Positions 1-7,842 of a stretch of DNA of 64,000 bases are shown one piece after another. Made by a program: the position numbers and the translations under genes. The notes beneath the pieces were generated by a model. The model was not told the origin of the DNA, did no database searches, and saw only the letters and a list, made by a program, of their open reading frames with translations. The DNA comes from Candidatus Enterococcus stercoripullorum (GTDB taxonomy: Bacteria; Bacillota; Bacilli; Lactobacillales; Enterococcaceae), in the NCBI GenBank assembly GCA_019120335.1, contig DWVH01000064.1:1-64000 (forward strand), in the 5' to 3' direction. Each line of letters begins with the position of its first letter. Within the stretch, counting starts at the first letter, position 1.

Positions 1-5
1 AAAAA

Positions 6-187
6 AACGAGGCTGACCCAAAGTATTTTAGCAAGATAATCAAAAAAGCAATCCTTATGATGAAATAAATACTCAATAAAAAAATTAAATCCGAATATTC
101 AGCTTGATTACTCATAAAAATCAATGTTGAATGTTCGGATTATTTATATACTCATTTTTTATTAGAAACTAATGGATCAGCCTCGTT
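6..187. repeat. Nested inverted repeat (foldback element)
   Basis: An 11-base outer arm at 6-16 (AACGAGGCTGA) has its exact reverse complement at 177-187. Inside it, 88-101 pairs with 128-141 (one T/G wobble), and 104-109 pairs with 119-124. The interior is very AT-rich and I see no open reading frame in it. It could be a bidirectional terminator for the lipid kinase downstream, a MITE-like element, or a structured RNA. The left arm lies at the window edge, so the true extent is unknown. Confidence 0.6.
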
Positions 188-190
188 GCA

Positions 191-1153
191 TTAATACCAA
201 AATAGCTGTTTTTGTGTGTTGAAGGTGATGTCAAAGCTGCGTTCACCCATTTCTTCGCCATCTGCTTGTCCGTGTTGGGCGACGGTCGAAACGATTTTAA
301 TCTTATTTGCTTGGAAATAATGGCAGAATTTCTTATCTAAATGTGTTTTGCGGAAAATGTGAAAAGCAATCCATGGCACTAGTAGCCAAGAAGGTTTTTC
401 AATGACGACTAAATCGACTTTTTCATTATGCACGGAAGCATTAGGAGCAATCGGCACCCCACCACCAAAGTATGGATGATTGGAAGTGGTGCATAAATAA
501 GTCTTGGGATAGCTATATTGTTTGCCATTAGCCTCGACTAGAATTGGGAAAGGACGCTGTTTCATCAAAGTATGGATAACAGATGATAAATAAGAAAAAG
601 AATGCAAATTAAATTTTTGTAGCAGTCCTTTGATTTTTGAGTGATTGGTCTCATAGACAATCGCCGCATCTAGGCCAATGCCAATATTATTGAGTGCCAA
701 ACCTTCTTCTTGATAGATTTCTTCTATATAATGTATGATGCTACATTCGCGAGGTTCTTTTGTTGCAATGATTTGCTTCATAATGGCAATCGGATCTCGG
801 GTTAAGCCTAAGCCGCGAGCGAAATCATTGCCCGAACCAGCAGGAATATAGGCAATGGGAATTTGTTTATTTAAACGATATAATTCATTGACCACCTGAT
901 GAATCGTACCATCGCCGCCAATCACGACTAATAATGGGTAGACTTCTTCTGGGGGCATTTTTTCATCAAAAGTTTTTAAATCATGGACGGCCATCTCTTG
1001 GATTAAGCGGCGTTCATGATCAGGATGGCTAGTAAAACGGGCACTGTAGGGAAGTTTGGCAGCTTTTAGATATTGAATCACTTGCTCACCATCTATCCGC
1101 CCTTGACCACCACCAGAATTAGGATTCACTAATAAATGATAAAATAATTCCAT
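191..1153 (-). CDS. Diacylglycerol kinase family lipid kinase
   Basis: This 320-residue protein belongs to the DagK/YegS/sphingosine kinase-like family, which phosphorylates lipid substrates such as diacylglycerol with ATP at the membrane face. Visible motifs are the N-terminal nucleotide-site NPNSGGG (residues 10-16), the family signature GGDGT (79-83) and PAGSGNDFARG (104-114). The length is normal and there is no membrane segment. It is monocistronic on the minus strand and has its own promoter at 1189-1216. The exact lipid cannot be told from sequence; DgkB-type recycling of diacylglycerol from lipoteichoic acid synthesis is the usual role in Firmicutes. Confidence 0.9.
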   Translation of the reverse strand: MELFYHLLVNPNSGGGQGRIDGEQVIQYLKAAKLPYSARFTSHPDHERRLIQEMAVHDLKTFDEKMPPEEVYPLLVVIGGDGTIHQVVNELYRLNKQIPIAYIPAGSGNDFARGLGLTRDPIAIMKQIIATKEPRECSIIHYIEEIYQEEGLALNNIGIGLDAAIVYETNHSKIKGLLQKFNLHSFSYLSSVIHTLMKQRPFPILVEANGKQYSYPKTYLCTTSNHPYFGGGVPIAPNASVHNEKVDLVVIEKPSWLLVPWIAFHIFRKTHLDKKFCHYFQANKIKIVSTVAQHGQADGEEMGERSFDITFNTQKQLFWY

Positions 1154-1188
1154 ACTTAACTTCCATTTCTAAAAAATCATTCCTAGCT

Positions 1189-1216
1189 ATTATAGCACGA
1201 TGTTAAAATAATACAA
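1189..1216 (-). promoter_or_regulatory. Promoter of the lipid kinase gene
   Basis: Read on the minus strand: a TTGTAT -35 box (1211-1216), a 16-base spacer and a perfect TATAAT -10 box (1189-1194). It lies about 36 bases upstream of the kinase start codon. Confidence 0.6.
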
Positions 1217-1310
1217 AGCAATAAACCTAAAAAGATGGCGAGAATCATTCCCATTTTGAGTGAAACTATAGTATAATGAAAAGAGAATAAAAAAGGTCAG
1301 GGTGATTTTT

Positions 1311-1952
1311 ATGTTATTGAAATCCATGGTATATAAAAAAGAAAATTTAACAACGGTCAAAGAAACCAACACATTAAGAGAAGCGTTGGATATCCTTGAA
1401 GAATCAGGCTTTAGATGTGTACCGATATTAGATGAAACCGGCCGCATTTTCCGTGGAAATATTTATAAAATGCATATTTATCGTCATATTGCAAATGGTG
1501 GAGATATGAATCTACCTGTTACATATTTGTTGAAAAATGCGACAAAATTTATCTACTTAAATTCTTCTTTCTTTAAGGTTTTCTTTACCATTAAAGAATT
1601 ACCTTATATTGCTGTGTTGGACGAACAAAATCAGTTTTATGGGATTTTAACCCACAGTTCTTTATTAAATATGCTTTCTCAGTCATGGAATGTCAATCAA
1701 GGAAGCTATGTTTTGACGGTAGCTTCTCCTGGTAAACGTGGGGAATTTGCGACGATTGGTAAGATTATTTCTAAGTATGCTAGCATTGCGAGTTGTATCA
1801 CCCTTGATTTAGAAAATGAACAGTTTGTCCGTCGTACGCTGTTTACCCTTCCTAAAGAGGTCGATAAAGAAACCTGTGATAAAATCGTGGAGGCCCTAGA
1901 AAGCAAACATTTCCGTGTTGTCGATGTAGAAGATTTGTCTGAAAGTCATTAA
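1311..1952 (+). CDS. cbpB: CBS-domain protein, c-di-AMP-binding CbpB type
   Basis: The 213-residue protein has two CBS motifs in its first 130 residues followed by a C-terminal ACT-like segment. This matches the Lactobacillales CbpB family, whose members bind cyclic di-AMP and, in the nucleotide-free state, stimulate the (p)ppGpp synthetase Rel. The ATG at 1311 is preferred over an in-frame GTG at 1302 because AGGGTGA (1299-1305) sits at proper distance from it. An extended -10-like TAGTATAAT (1269-1277) lies upstream. The gene stands alone ahead of rpmG. The family assignment rests on length, CBS content and similarity; c-di-AMP binding is inferred. Confidence 0.75.
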   Translation: MLLKSMVYKKENLTTVKETNTLREALDILEESGFRCVPILDETGRIFRGNIYKMHIYRHIANGGDMNLPVTYLLKNATKFIYLNSSFFKVFFTIKELPYIAVLDEQNQFYGILTHSSLLNMLSQSWNVNQGSYVLTVASPGKRGEFATIGKIISKYASIASCITLDLENEQFVRRTLFTLPKEVDKETCDKIVEALESKHFRVVDVEDLSESH

Positions 1953-1973
1953 TGATGTCGATAAGGTAAGTGG

Positions 1974-2002
1974 TTGACAGTTTGTTAAAAGCGTGATACT
2001 TT
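1974..2002 (+). promoter_or_regulatory. Promoter of rpmG-secE
   Basis: TTGACA (1974-1979), a 17-base spacer and TACTTT (1997-2002), just after the CbpB stop and about 38 bases before the rpmG start. Confidence 0.6.
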
Positions 2003-2039
2003 AACATTGATGTATTTCAAATGGAAGGGTGAGATGAAT

Positions 2040-2195
2040 ATGGCAGTCAAAAAAGCAGCCTTAGCTTGTTCCGTTTGTGGTTCACGTAATTACTCTAAAG
2101 CGGTTAGTACGAGTAGAAATGCCAATAAACGCTTGGAGATTAATAAGTTTTGTAAATATTGTAATCAGTATACTTTACATCGTGAAACTAAATAG
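2040..2195 (+). CDS. rpmG: 50S ribosomal protein L33
   Basis: This 51-residue protein is ribosomal L33 of the zinc-binding type: two CxxC pairs (CSVC and CKYC) form the zinc ribbon. The start is the ATG at 2040, which gives the usual N-terminus [19 protein letters not shown] about 7 bases upstream is its ribosome binding site, and an ATG two codons earlier is too close to it. The order rpmG-secE-nusG is the standard Firmicutes cluster. A Zn-type L33 suggests a zinc-free paralogue may exist elsewhere in the genome. Confidence 0.95.
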   Translation: MAVKKAALACSVCGSRNYSKAVSTSRNANKRLEINKFCKYCNQYTLHRETK

Positions 2196-2210
2196 GAGGA
2201 AGTAAGTGGC

Positions 2211-2381
2211 ATGAAGTTTATTAAAAGCGTGATTGACGAAATGAAACGTGTGACTTGGCCAACCAAACAACAATTACGTAAAGATACCATTGTCGTAATC
2301 GAAACTTCAATTATCTTTGCAGTGATGTTCTTTGTGATGGATACGGTCATTCAAAATTTATTAGCATTGATTTTGAAATAA
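2211..2381 (+). CDS. secE: Preprotein translocase subunit SecE
   Basis: This 56-residue single-span SecE begins at the ATG at 2211, 15 bases after rpmG, with TAGGAGGAAG as ribosome binding site. The cytoplasmic amphipathic helix carries the family motif E-M-K-R-V-T-W-P, followed by one C-terminal membrane segment (about residues 27-53). SecE clamps SecY in the SecYEG protein-conducting channel. The short Gram-positive form with one transmembrane helix is normal. It is followed directly by a terminator. Confidence 0.93.
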   Translation: MKFIKSVIDEMKRVTWPTKQQLRKDTIVVIETSIIFAVMFFVMDTVIQNLLALILK

Positions 2382-2386
2382 TCGAA

Positions 2387-2414
2387 AAGCGGGTCGATTT
2401 TGGCTCGCTTTTTT
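2387..2414 (+). terminator. Terminator after secE
   Basis: A 9-base-pair stem (2387-2395 with 2402-2410, two G-U pairs) with a six-base loop is followed by a run of T. It separates secE from nusG. Confidence 0.75.
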
Positions 2415-2426
2415 GCTTGATTGGTA

Positions 2427-2455
2427 TAGCAATTGTCTGTAAAGTTTGCTATACT
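2427..2455 (+). promoter_or_regulatory. Putative nusG promoter
   Basis: A TATACT -10 box (2450-2455) lies 17 bases after a weak -35 (TAGCAA). It is the only good -10 sequence between the secE terminator and nusG. Transcription would begin near 2462, immediately before a terminator-like hairpin. Confidence 0.45.
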
Positions 2456-2467
2456 GTGTCTGTAGAT

Positions 2468-2494
2468 AAACTTCAGGTGGCCTGAGGTTTTTTT
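2468..2494 (+). terminator. Terminator-like hairpin in the nusG leader
   Basis: Bases 2468-2477 pair with 2481-2490 (10 pairs, one wobble, three-base loop), then the sequence runs into T. It lies downstream of the likely nusG promoter and 40 bases upstream of the nusG start, so it may attenuate nusG or end read-through from secE. Confidence 0.6.
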
Positions 2495-2535
2495 GTTAGG
2501 TTGCAAATAAGAGTATATAAAGATAGGAGAAAACA

Positions 2536-3078
2536 ATGGAAACTTTTGAAAAACAATGGTACGTCTTACACACTTATTCTGGATACGAAAATAAAGTAAA
2601 AGCAAACATTGAATCACGTGCACAAAGCATGCGTATGGGGGATTATATTTTCCGCGTGGTTGTTCCTGAAGAAAAAGAAACAGAAATCAAAAACGGTAAG
2701 TCAAAAGAAATCGTTCATAAAACTTTCCCAGGTTACGTCTTAGTGGAAATGGTAATGACAGATGAATCTTGGTATATTGTTCGTAATACGCCTGGTGTGA
2801 CTGGTTTTGTTGGTAGTCATGGCGCAGGAAGTAAACCAGCACCATTATTACCAGAAGAAATCAATTCAATTTTACGCTCTATCGGTATGAGCACACGTAC
2901 TTCTGATTTAGAAGTAAGCTTAGGTGATACGGTGAAAATCATTGAAGGTGCGTTTGCTGGTATGGAAGGTCAAGTAGTTGAAATTGACGATGAAAAACAA
3001 AAATTAAAAGTAAATATTGATATGTTCGGTCGTGCAACAAGTGCTGAACTAGATTTTGATCAAGTCGATAATATTTAA
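2536..3078 (+). CDS. nusG: Transcription termination/antitermination protein NusG
   Basis: This 180-residue NusG has the NGN domain (about residues 5-115, beginning with the conserved QWYVLHTYSGYE segment) and a C-terminal KOW domain (about 125-178, LGDTVKIIEGAFAGMEG). NusG binds RNA polymerase and modulates pausing, Rho-type termination and transcription-translation coupling. The ATG at 2536 follows AGATAGGAG. It normally precedes rplKA; here a pseudogene and a hydrolase gene intervene. Confidence 0.96.
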   Translation: METFEKQWYVLHTYSGYENKVKANIESRAQSMRMGDYIFRVVVPEEKETEIKNGKSKEIVHKTFPGYVLVEMVMTDESWYIVRNTPGVTGFVGSHGAGSKPAPLLPEEINSILRSIGMSTRTSDLEVSLGDTVKIIEGAFAGMEGQVVEIDDEKQKLKVNIDMFGRATSAELDFDQVDNI

Positions 3079-3108
3079 TATTAGCCTTTCTTACAATATT
3101 TCATAAAC

Positions 3109-3140
3109 AAGCGGTACTTTCAATGAGTATCGCTTTTTTT
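3109..3140 (+). terminator. Terminator of nusG
   Basis: AAGCGGTACT (3109-3118) pairs with AGTATCGCTT (3126-3135), then a T run. Confidence 0.8.
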
Positions 3141-3143
3141 AGG

Positions 3144-3712
3144 GGTGTAATTGCTTTAGGTGATTGGCCAAGTGCAATGGATAAAATCATTGGCGCATTA
3201 GCTTTAGTCTTAATTATTCTAGGTGTTGGATGACGGTTTGGAGCGAACATAAAAATACTGAACATCTAGCCCATTTACAAAAAGCGGTATTGATTTTAGC
3301 TGTGGGTGAAATCGGTTATTGGGCCTATTCTGCTGCCCCACAAGCAACCGATTTAACTGGGATGCAAGCTTTCTTACCACAAGCAATTGGAATGGTTTTA
3401 GTCGCTGTAGTTTACGACTTTTACAATCATTTTAAATCCAACAAACCTTTGGCATTACAAGAAGCAGTTTCTTATAAACAAATTTTTTCAGGCTTCTTCT
3501 TTGCCTTTGCTGCATTGACTTATTTGATTTCTGCTCAACCAGATATGAATGGTCTAGCTACTGGTTTTATTTTGTCACAAACATCAGTAGTATTAGCAAC
3601 TTTAACCGGAATTTATTTCTTAAAACAAACAAAAACAAAAAAAGAAATGACTGTAACAATTTTAGGATTAGTACTCAGTATCTTTGCCGCAAGTTTAACG
3701 GTGATTGTATAA
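3144..3712 (+). pseudogene. GRP-family sugar uptake transporter remnant (5'-truncated, frameshifted)
   Basis: The sequence encodes only the second half of a GRP/GlcU-type sugar transporter. Bases 3144-3230 read GVIALGDWPSAMDKIIGA and on into a membrane helix, then hit TGA at 3231. The +2 frame, from an internal ATG at 3230, continues with four more helices and the family C-terminus (SQTSVVLATLTGIYFLKQTKTKK region). One extra G near 3228 would join the frames. The N-terminal half is absent: upstream is the nusG terminator. No ribosome binding site serves the 160-residue open part. Known members are about 285 residues and import glucose or ribose. It is almost certainly non-functional. Confidence 0.8.
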
Positions 3713-3726
3713 AAATAATGAACACA

Positions 3727-3773
3727 AACGAATTTCTAAGCAACTTATGGTGGTTGTTTGGAAATTCGTTTTT
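3727..3773 (+). terminator. Terminator after the transporter remnant
   Basis: AACGAATTTC (3727-3736) pairs with GAAATTCGTT (3761-3770), followed by T. It is probably the original terminator of the decayed gene. Confidence 0.6.
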
Positions 3774-3812
3774 ATCATATAGAAAAGTTTTTTTAAGATT
3801 ACTGGCTATTTC

Positions 3813-3840
3813 TTGCATGTGTTGTAATCTAGCGTATATT
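3813..3840 (+). promoter_or_regulatory. Promoter of the hydrolase gene
   Basis: TTGCAT (3813-3818), a 16-base spacer and TATATT (3835-3840), 31 bases before the start codon. Confidence 0.55.
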
Positions 3841-3871
3841 AATCTTTGAATAGCATTTAAGGAGATTGATT

Positions 3872-4753
3872 ATGAAAAAGCAACTTTATCGCATACTTGG
3901 TTTATTAGCAGTCGGAGTGATGATTGTTTTACTTTGGTTTTTCTGGCCAAGTAATAAAGAAACCGCACCAAAAGCTGAGCATATTAATCAGAAACATGTC
4001 ACTACAACACCAAAGGAAGTTAAATCCTATCCTGTCACTTTGTTTTTTCACGGATATGGTGGGACAAAACACTCGATGGGTGGGATTATTCAACGCCTTT
4101 GTTCCCGTTATCAAGCAAAACATACGCTGGATATGACCGTGAATACAGATGGCACGATACAGACATCCGGAACATTTGAACAAGCAGACAAACCTGTACT
4201 CATAAATGTTTTATTTGCTGATAATAAAAATAATGAGTGGAATCAAGCTGAATGGATTTACCAAGCCTTACAATTTGTTAAAGCCCAATATCATATAGAA
4301 AATGTAAATGTAGTTGGCCATTCGATGGGTGGGGTTAGCCTATTTCGCTTTTTAGAAACGTATCAAAATCAAGGCGAACTGCCAACGGTTGAGCATTTTA
4401 TTTCTATTGCAGCACCGTTTAATGAATTTTTAGATACTTCAAATGAACAAAGCGTGGATTACTTATTGCAACAAGGACCAACGCAGATTAGCCCTAGGTA
4501 TCAAGATTTTCAAAATAATATTGCAAATTTTCCTAAAAATGTTCAAGTTAGCTTATTTGCTGGACAATTAAGCGCGTCTGATTTAAGTGATGGTACTGTT
4601 CCACTTACTTCAGCCTTATCTGTTAATCAACTATTATCAAGTCAGCAAATACCAGTTGAAACTTTTGTATTTAAAGGAATTTTATCCCAACATTCAGCGC
4701 TTCATGCCAATCCAAAAGTAGATAAAAAAATTGCAGAAATACTTTGGAAATAA
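3872..4753 (+). CDS. Alpha/beta hydrolase, DUF915-like surface hydrolase
   Basis: This 293-residue protein has an N-terminal membrane anchor or signal segment (about residues 5-24) and an exported alpha/beta hydrolase domain. The nucleophile elbow GHSMGG, the oxyanion region FFHGYGG and a late catalytic His (QHSALH) are visible. DUF915 members are lipase/esterase-like surface proteins of lactic bacteria with unknown substrates. The ATG at 3872 is preceded by AAGGAG at seven bases; the TTG six bases earlier is less likely. It sits alone between the transporter remnant and rplK with its own promoter. Confidence 0.8.
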   Translation: MKKQLYRILGLLAVGVMIVLLWFFWPSNKETAPKAEHINQKHVTTTPKEVKSYPVTLFFHGYGGTKHSMGGIIQRLCSRYQAKHTLDMTVNTDGTIQTSGTFEQADKPVLINVLFADNKNNEWNQAEWIYQALQFVKAQYHIENVNVVGHSMGGVSLFRFLETYQNQGELPTVEHFISIAAPFNEFLDTSNEQSVDYLLQQGPTQISPRYQDFQNNIANFPKNVQVSLFAGQLSASDLSDGTVPLTSALSVNQLLSSQQIPVETFVFKGILSQHSALHANPKVDKKIAEILWK

Positions 4754-4780
4754 TTTTTTTGAAAAACTTTGAAAAAATAG

Positions 4781-4809
4781 TTGAAAACTGTAAAATCTTA
4801 CGCTATACT
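4781..4809 (+). promoter_or_regulatory. Promoter of rplK-rplA
   Basis: TTGAAA (4781-4786), a 17-base spacer and TATACT (4804-4809): a strong housekeeping promoter. Confidence 0.75.
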
Positions 4810-4816
4810 ATTCCAG

Positions 4817-4892
4817 TGTGCACGAAAGAGTGTACATTACGTGGGAGGAGAAATTTTGAGCTCCAATTAACCACATCACGGACTCAAGGAGG
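4817..4892 (+). promoter_or_regulatory. rplK leader with repeated ribosomal motif
   Basis: The leader holds a small hairpin (TGTGCAC with GTGTACA), then ACGTGGGAGG (4839-4848) and TAACCACATCA (4868-4878), whose GTGG and CCAC can pair. The same two blocks occur before rplA (5380-5411). A motif repeated at both genes of one operon fits the binding site of a ribosomal protein such as L1. This is an inference from the repeat and the pairing. Confidence 0.5.
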
Positions 4893-4900
4893 TATGTCTC

Positions 4901-5323
4901 GTGGCAAAGAAAGTAGAAAAAATTGTTAAATTGCAAATTCCTGCAGGTAAAGCAACACCAGCTCCACCAGTAGGTCCTGCATTAGGTCAAGCAGGGGTTA
5001 ACATCATGGGATTCACTAAAGAATTCAATGCTCGTACCGCTGATCAAGCAGGTTTAATTATTCCGGTTGTGATTTCTGTATACGAAGACCGTTCATTCAC
5101 ATTCGTTACAAAAACACCACCAGCTGCAGTATTATTAAAGAAAGCTGCTAAAATTGAAAAAGGCTCAGGTGTGCCTAACAAAACTAAAGTTGCCAAAGTT
5201 ACTAGCGATCAAGTAAGAGAAATCGCTGAGTTGAAAATGGAAGACCTAAACGCTGCATCTGTTGAAGCTGCAATGCGCATGGTTGAAGGAACTGCACGAA
5301 GCATGGGTATCACTGTAGAATAA
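4901..5323 (+). CDS. rplK: 50S ribosomal protein L11
   Basis: This 140-residue L11 is full length, with the proline-rich N-terminal segment ([17 protein letters not shown]) and the C-terminal 23S rRNA-binding domain. L11 forms the GTPase-associated centre with L10 and L7/L12 and is needed for RelA/Rel activation. Translation starts at GTG 4901, preceded by AAGGAGG at eight bases. An out-of-frame ATG at 4894 is not the start. It is co-transcribed with rplA. Confidence 0.96.
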   Translation: MAKKVEKIVKLQIPAGKATPAPPVGPALGQAGVNIMGFTKEFNARTADQAGLIIPVVISVYEDRSFTFVTKTPPAAVLLKKAAKIEKGSGVPNKTKVAKVTSDQVREIAELKMEDLNAASVEAAMRMVEGTARSMGITVE

Positions 5324-5379
5324 TTTCTGCAAACCCTAGCGTAGCTTCTCAGTTGGCTTTATATTGAAAAATATAAAAC

Positions 5380-5411
5380 ACGTGGGAGGTTCTACCGTTA
5401 TAACCACATCA
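5380..5411 (+). promoter_or_regulatory. rplA leader copy of the repeated ribosomal motif
   Basis: ACGTGGGAGG (5380-5389) and TAACCACATCA (5401-5411) repeat the blocks found before rplK with a shorter spacer. It lies just before the AAGGAGG of rplA, so binding by a ribosomal protein could block translation. Confidence 0.5.
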
Positions 5412-5424
5412 AGGAGGAAAACTA

Positions 5425-6114
5425 ATGGCTAAAAAAAGCAAAAAAATGCAAGAAGCATTGAAAAAAGTTGAAGCTGCGAAATTATACTCTGTTGAAGAAG
5501 CTGTAGCTTTAGCAAAAGAAACAAACTTTGCAAAATTTGATGCAACTGTTGAAGTTGCTTATCGTTTAAATGTAGATCCTAAGAAAGCAGACCAACAAAT
5601 TCGTGGTGCTGTTGTATTACCAAATGGTACTGGTAAAACTCAATCTGTCTTAGTATTTGCACGTGGCGAAAAAGCAAAAGAAGCAGAAGCTGCTGGTGCT
5701 GACTATGTTGGTGAAGCAGACTTAGTACAAAAAATTCAAGGTGGTTGGTTCGACTTTGACGTTGTCGTAGCAACTCCTGATATGATGGCTGAAGTTGGTA
5801 AATTAGGTCGTGTCTTAGGTCCTAAAGGCTTAATGCCAAACCCTAAAACTGGTACTGTTACAATGGACGTTACAAAAGCAGTTAACGAAGTAAAAGCTGG
5901 TAAAGTAACTTACCGTGTAGACCGTAACGGTAACATTCATGTACCAATCGGTAAAGTATCATTCGATAACGAAAAATTAGTTGAAAACTTCAAGACTATT
6001 CATGACGTTTTAGTAAAAGCAAAACCATCTGCTGCTAAAGGTCAATACATGAAGAACATTACAATTACAACAACATTTGGTCCTGGAATCCATGTTGACC
6101 AAGCAAGTTTCTAA
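5425..6114 (+). CDS. rplA: 50S ribosomal protein L1
   Basis: This 229-residue L1 is of normal length, with the characteristic [14 protein letters not shown] segment in the second half. L1 forms the L1 stalk at the ribosomal E site and often represses its own operon. Its ribosome binding site is AAGGAGG at the end of the leader. Separation from rplK is about 100 bases and contains no terminator, so the two genes form one operon. Confidence 0.97.
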   Translation: MAKKSKKMQEALKKVEAAKLYSVEEAVALAKETNFAKFDATVEVAYRLNVDPKKADQQIRGAVVLPNGTGKTQSVLVFARGEKAKEAEAAGADYVGEADLVQKIQGGWFDFDVVVATPDMMAEVGKLGRVLGPKGLMPNPKTGTVTMDVTKAVNEVKAGKVTYRVDRNGNIHVPIGKVSFDNEKLVENFKTIHDVLVKAKPSAAKGQYMKNITITTTFGPGIHVDQASF

Positions 6115-6130
6115 TTTTTAGAAAAAAGTG

Positions 6131-6166
6131 TTGACTTGTCCACTTTATCATGTTAAAGTGGACAAG
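6131..6166 (+). promoter_or_regulatory. Hairpin and possible promoter after rplA
   Basis: A perfect 13-base inverted repeat (6135-6147 with 6154-6166) follows rplA without a T run. The same bases also read TTGACT, 17 bases, TAAAGT, which could be the rplJ promoter. The two interpretations cannot be separated by eye. Confidence 0.4.
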
Positions 6167-6177
6167 GTTAAATAATT

Positions 6178-6284
6178 AACTGTACCGAAGACAGTAGGTG
6201 AGGTAACTCATAAATCCTACCGAGGACACATTTATTGATGAAATCAATGGTCCCTCTATGTCTACGGTGGCATAGAGCTTTTTT
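6178..6284 (+). promoter_or_regulatory. L10 (rplJ) ribosomal leader
   Basis: The region from 6178 carries the hallmark blocks of the Firmicutes L10 leader (CTGTACCGAAGACAGTAGGTG, then TCCTACCGAGGACACA) and ends in a hairpin with T run. In this RNA class the L10-L12 complex binds the leader and lowers expression of rplJL by premature termination. Confidence 0.85.
6254..6284 (+). terminator. Attenuator terminator in the L10 leader
   Basis: CTCTATG (6254-6260) pairs with CATAGAG (6271-6277) around a ten-base loop, then C and six T. It lies 45 bases before rplJ and is the likely regulated terminator. Confidence 0.8.
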
Positions 6285-6328
6285 CTTATTGAAAAGCTCT
6301 TCCATCAAAATCAGGAGGTGAAAGTATA

Positions 6329-6829
6329 ATGAGTGAAGCAATTATCGCTAAAAAAGCTGCTTTAGTTGAAGAAGTTACAGAAAAATTCAACGCTGCTGCA
6401 TCTGTTGTAATCGTTGATTACCGTGGATTAACAGTTGATGAAGTAACTCGTTTACGTAAACAATTACGCGAAGCAAACGTAGAAATGAAAGTTATCAAAA
6501 ATTCTATCCTTTCTCGTGCTGCTAAAGCTGCTGGTTTAGAAGGTCTTGATGAAGTATTCACAGGTCCTACTGCTGTAGCGTTCAGTAATGAAGATGTAGT
6601 CGCACCAGCTAAGATTATGGATGAATTTGCTAAAGAAGCAAAAGCATTAGAAATCAAAGGTGGTATCATCGAAGGTAAAGTGGCATCATTGGAAGAAATC
6701 CAAGCGTTGGCAAAATTACCAAACCGCGAAGGATTACTATCTATGCTACTATCTGTTCTTCAAGCTCCAGTCCGCAACGTGGCATACGCTGTCAAAGCTG
6801 TGGCAGAAAAGAACGAAGAAGTGGCTTAA
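6329..6829 (+). CDS. rplJ: 50S ribosomal protein L10
   Basis: This 166-residue L10 is full length, with the conserved RNA-binding N-terminal domain ([19 protein letters not shown]) and a C-terminal helix that carries L7/L12 dimers. It starts at ATG 6329 after AGGAGGTG. It lies in one operon with rplL, 75 bases downstream, and is controlled by the leader described above. Confidence 0.96.
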   Translation: MSEAIIAKKAALVEEVTEKFNAAASVVIVDYRGLTVDEVTRLRKQLREANVEMKVIKNSILSRAAKAAGLEGLDEVFTGPTAVAFSNEDVVAPAKIMDEFAKEAKALEIKGGIIEGKVASLEEIQALAKLPNREGLLSMLLSVLQAPVRNVAYAVKAVAEKNEEVA

Positions 6830-6904
6830 TCGCTGCTTAATCAATCAGAAATTGATGCAATTTGAAAACATATTAATTATTTAAAATATTGGAGGAAAAT
6901 CATA

Positions 6905-7273
6905 ATGGCATTAAACATTGAAAACATTGTTGAAGAGCTAAAAGGCGCAACAATCTTAGAATTAAACGACTTAGTTAAAGCTATCGAAGAAGAATTTGGC
7001 GTATCTGCTGCAGCTCCTGTAGCTGTTGCTGCTGCTGGTGGTGCAGCTGCTGCTGAAGAACAAACAGAATTCACTGTTGAATTAACAGCTGCTGGCGACC
7101 AAAAAGTTAAAGTTATCAAAGCAGTTCGTGAAGCTACTGGCTTAGGCTTGAAAGAAGCTAAAGCAGTTGTAGATGGCGCTCCTGCACCAGTTAAAGAAGG
7201 AATTTCTAAAGAAGAAGCAGAAGCTCTTAAAGCTGCTTTAGAAGAAGCTGGAGCAACTGTAACAGTTAAGTAA
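6905..7273 (+). CDS. rplL: 50S ribosomal protein L7/L12
   Basis: This 122-residue protein has the N-terminal dimerisation domain, an alanine-rich hinge (about residues 34-50) and the C-terminal factor-binding domain ([18 protein letters not shown]). It forms the flexible stalk that recruits translation GTPases. The ribosome binding site is TTGGAGGAAAATC. It is the last gene of the L10 operon and is followed by a strong terminator. Confidence 0.97.
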   Translation: MALNIENIVEELKGATILELNDLVKAIEEEFGVSAAAPVAVAAAGGAAAAEEQTEFTVELTAAGDQKVKVIKAVREATGLGLKEAKAVVDGAPAPVKEGISKEEAEALKAALEEAGATVTVK

Positions 7274-7296
7274 TTTGTTATTTAATTAGAGCTGAT

Positions 7297-7333
7297 GACT
7301 CAGGAAATGATTATTTTTCCTGGGTCTTTTTTT
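7297..7333 (+). terminator. Terminator of rplJL
   Basis: GACTCAGGAAA (7297-7307) pairs with TTTCCTGGGTC (7316-7326), then seven T. Confidence 0.85.
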
Positions 7334-7538
7334 CTTTTATGAGTTATTATTTGTTGAATATACATTCTCTTCCACATTTCTTTTTGATTGCTAATTGGTT
7401 ATACGTATAATGCCTTTGAGTTAAGAAATAATTAGCTGAATAGCACGTGAAATGTATCAATTTTGCTCCTCTTCCTGTGCTATTATAGTATAATAGGAAA
7501 TAGCAAGAGGTGATTGATGATGATTGGCGAAGAAAAAT

Positions 7539-7791
7539 ATGGATGATAAGTATCTAAAATTGAATGAACGAATTTATTATAAATGAATGAATTTATTATA
7601 ATTGTAATGTATACTACAATAAGTATAGTCAGCTTACTCAGATGACAGAAGAACAAAGAGGGATCCTTGGTGGTCTATATCAAGCGCTAAATATTGTTGC
7701 TAATGAATATGTGATTAATATAGGATATGAACATCGCAAGTATAGAAGATTAGTGACGAACATGGAAAGGTTACTAGGAATTGGAAACTAA
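7539..7791 (+). pseudogene. Small unknown gene broken by a 19-bp tandem duplication
   Basis: ATG 7539 opens MDDKYLKLNERIYY and stops at TGA 7584. The region around 7566-7601 contains the same 19-base unit twice with one mismatch (GAACGAATTTATTATAA, then GAATGAATTTATTATAA). Removing one copy restores a single frame that runs on through NCNVYYNKYSQLTQ to the TAA at 7791, about 78 residues. From an internal ATG (7642) a 49-residue piece remains open. I do not recognise the family. A polar, tyrosine-rich small protein next to other small unknown genes resembles toxin-immunity debris, but this is only an impression. Confidence 0.5.
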
Positions 7792-7842
7792 AATTTTGTA
7801 TGCTTCATGAATTTATAGAGAAAATCATTGAAGGAATCACTC

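Noticed and set aside
1190-1447. Minus-strand frame of 85 residues
   Set aside because: It covers promoters of both flanking genes and antisense of cbpB; low-complexity hydrophobic shadow.
4894-4929. ATG at 4894 as start of a protein before rplK
   Set aside because: It is out of frame with L11; the conserved N-terminus starts at GTG 4901.
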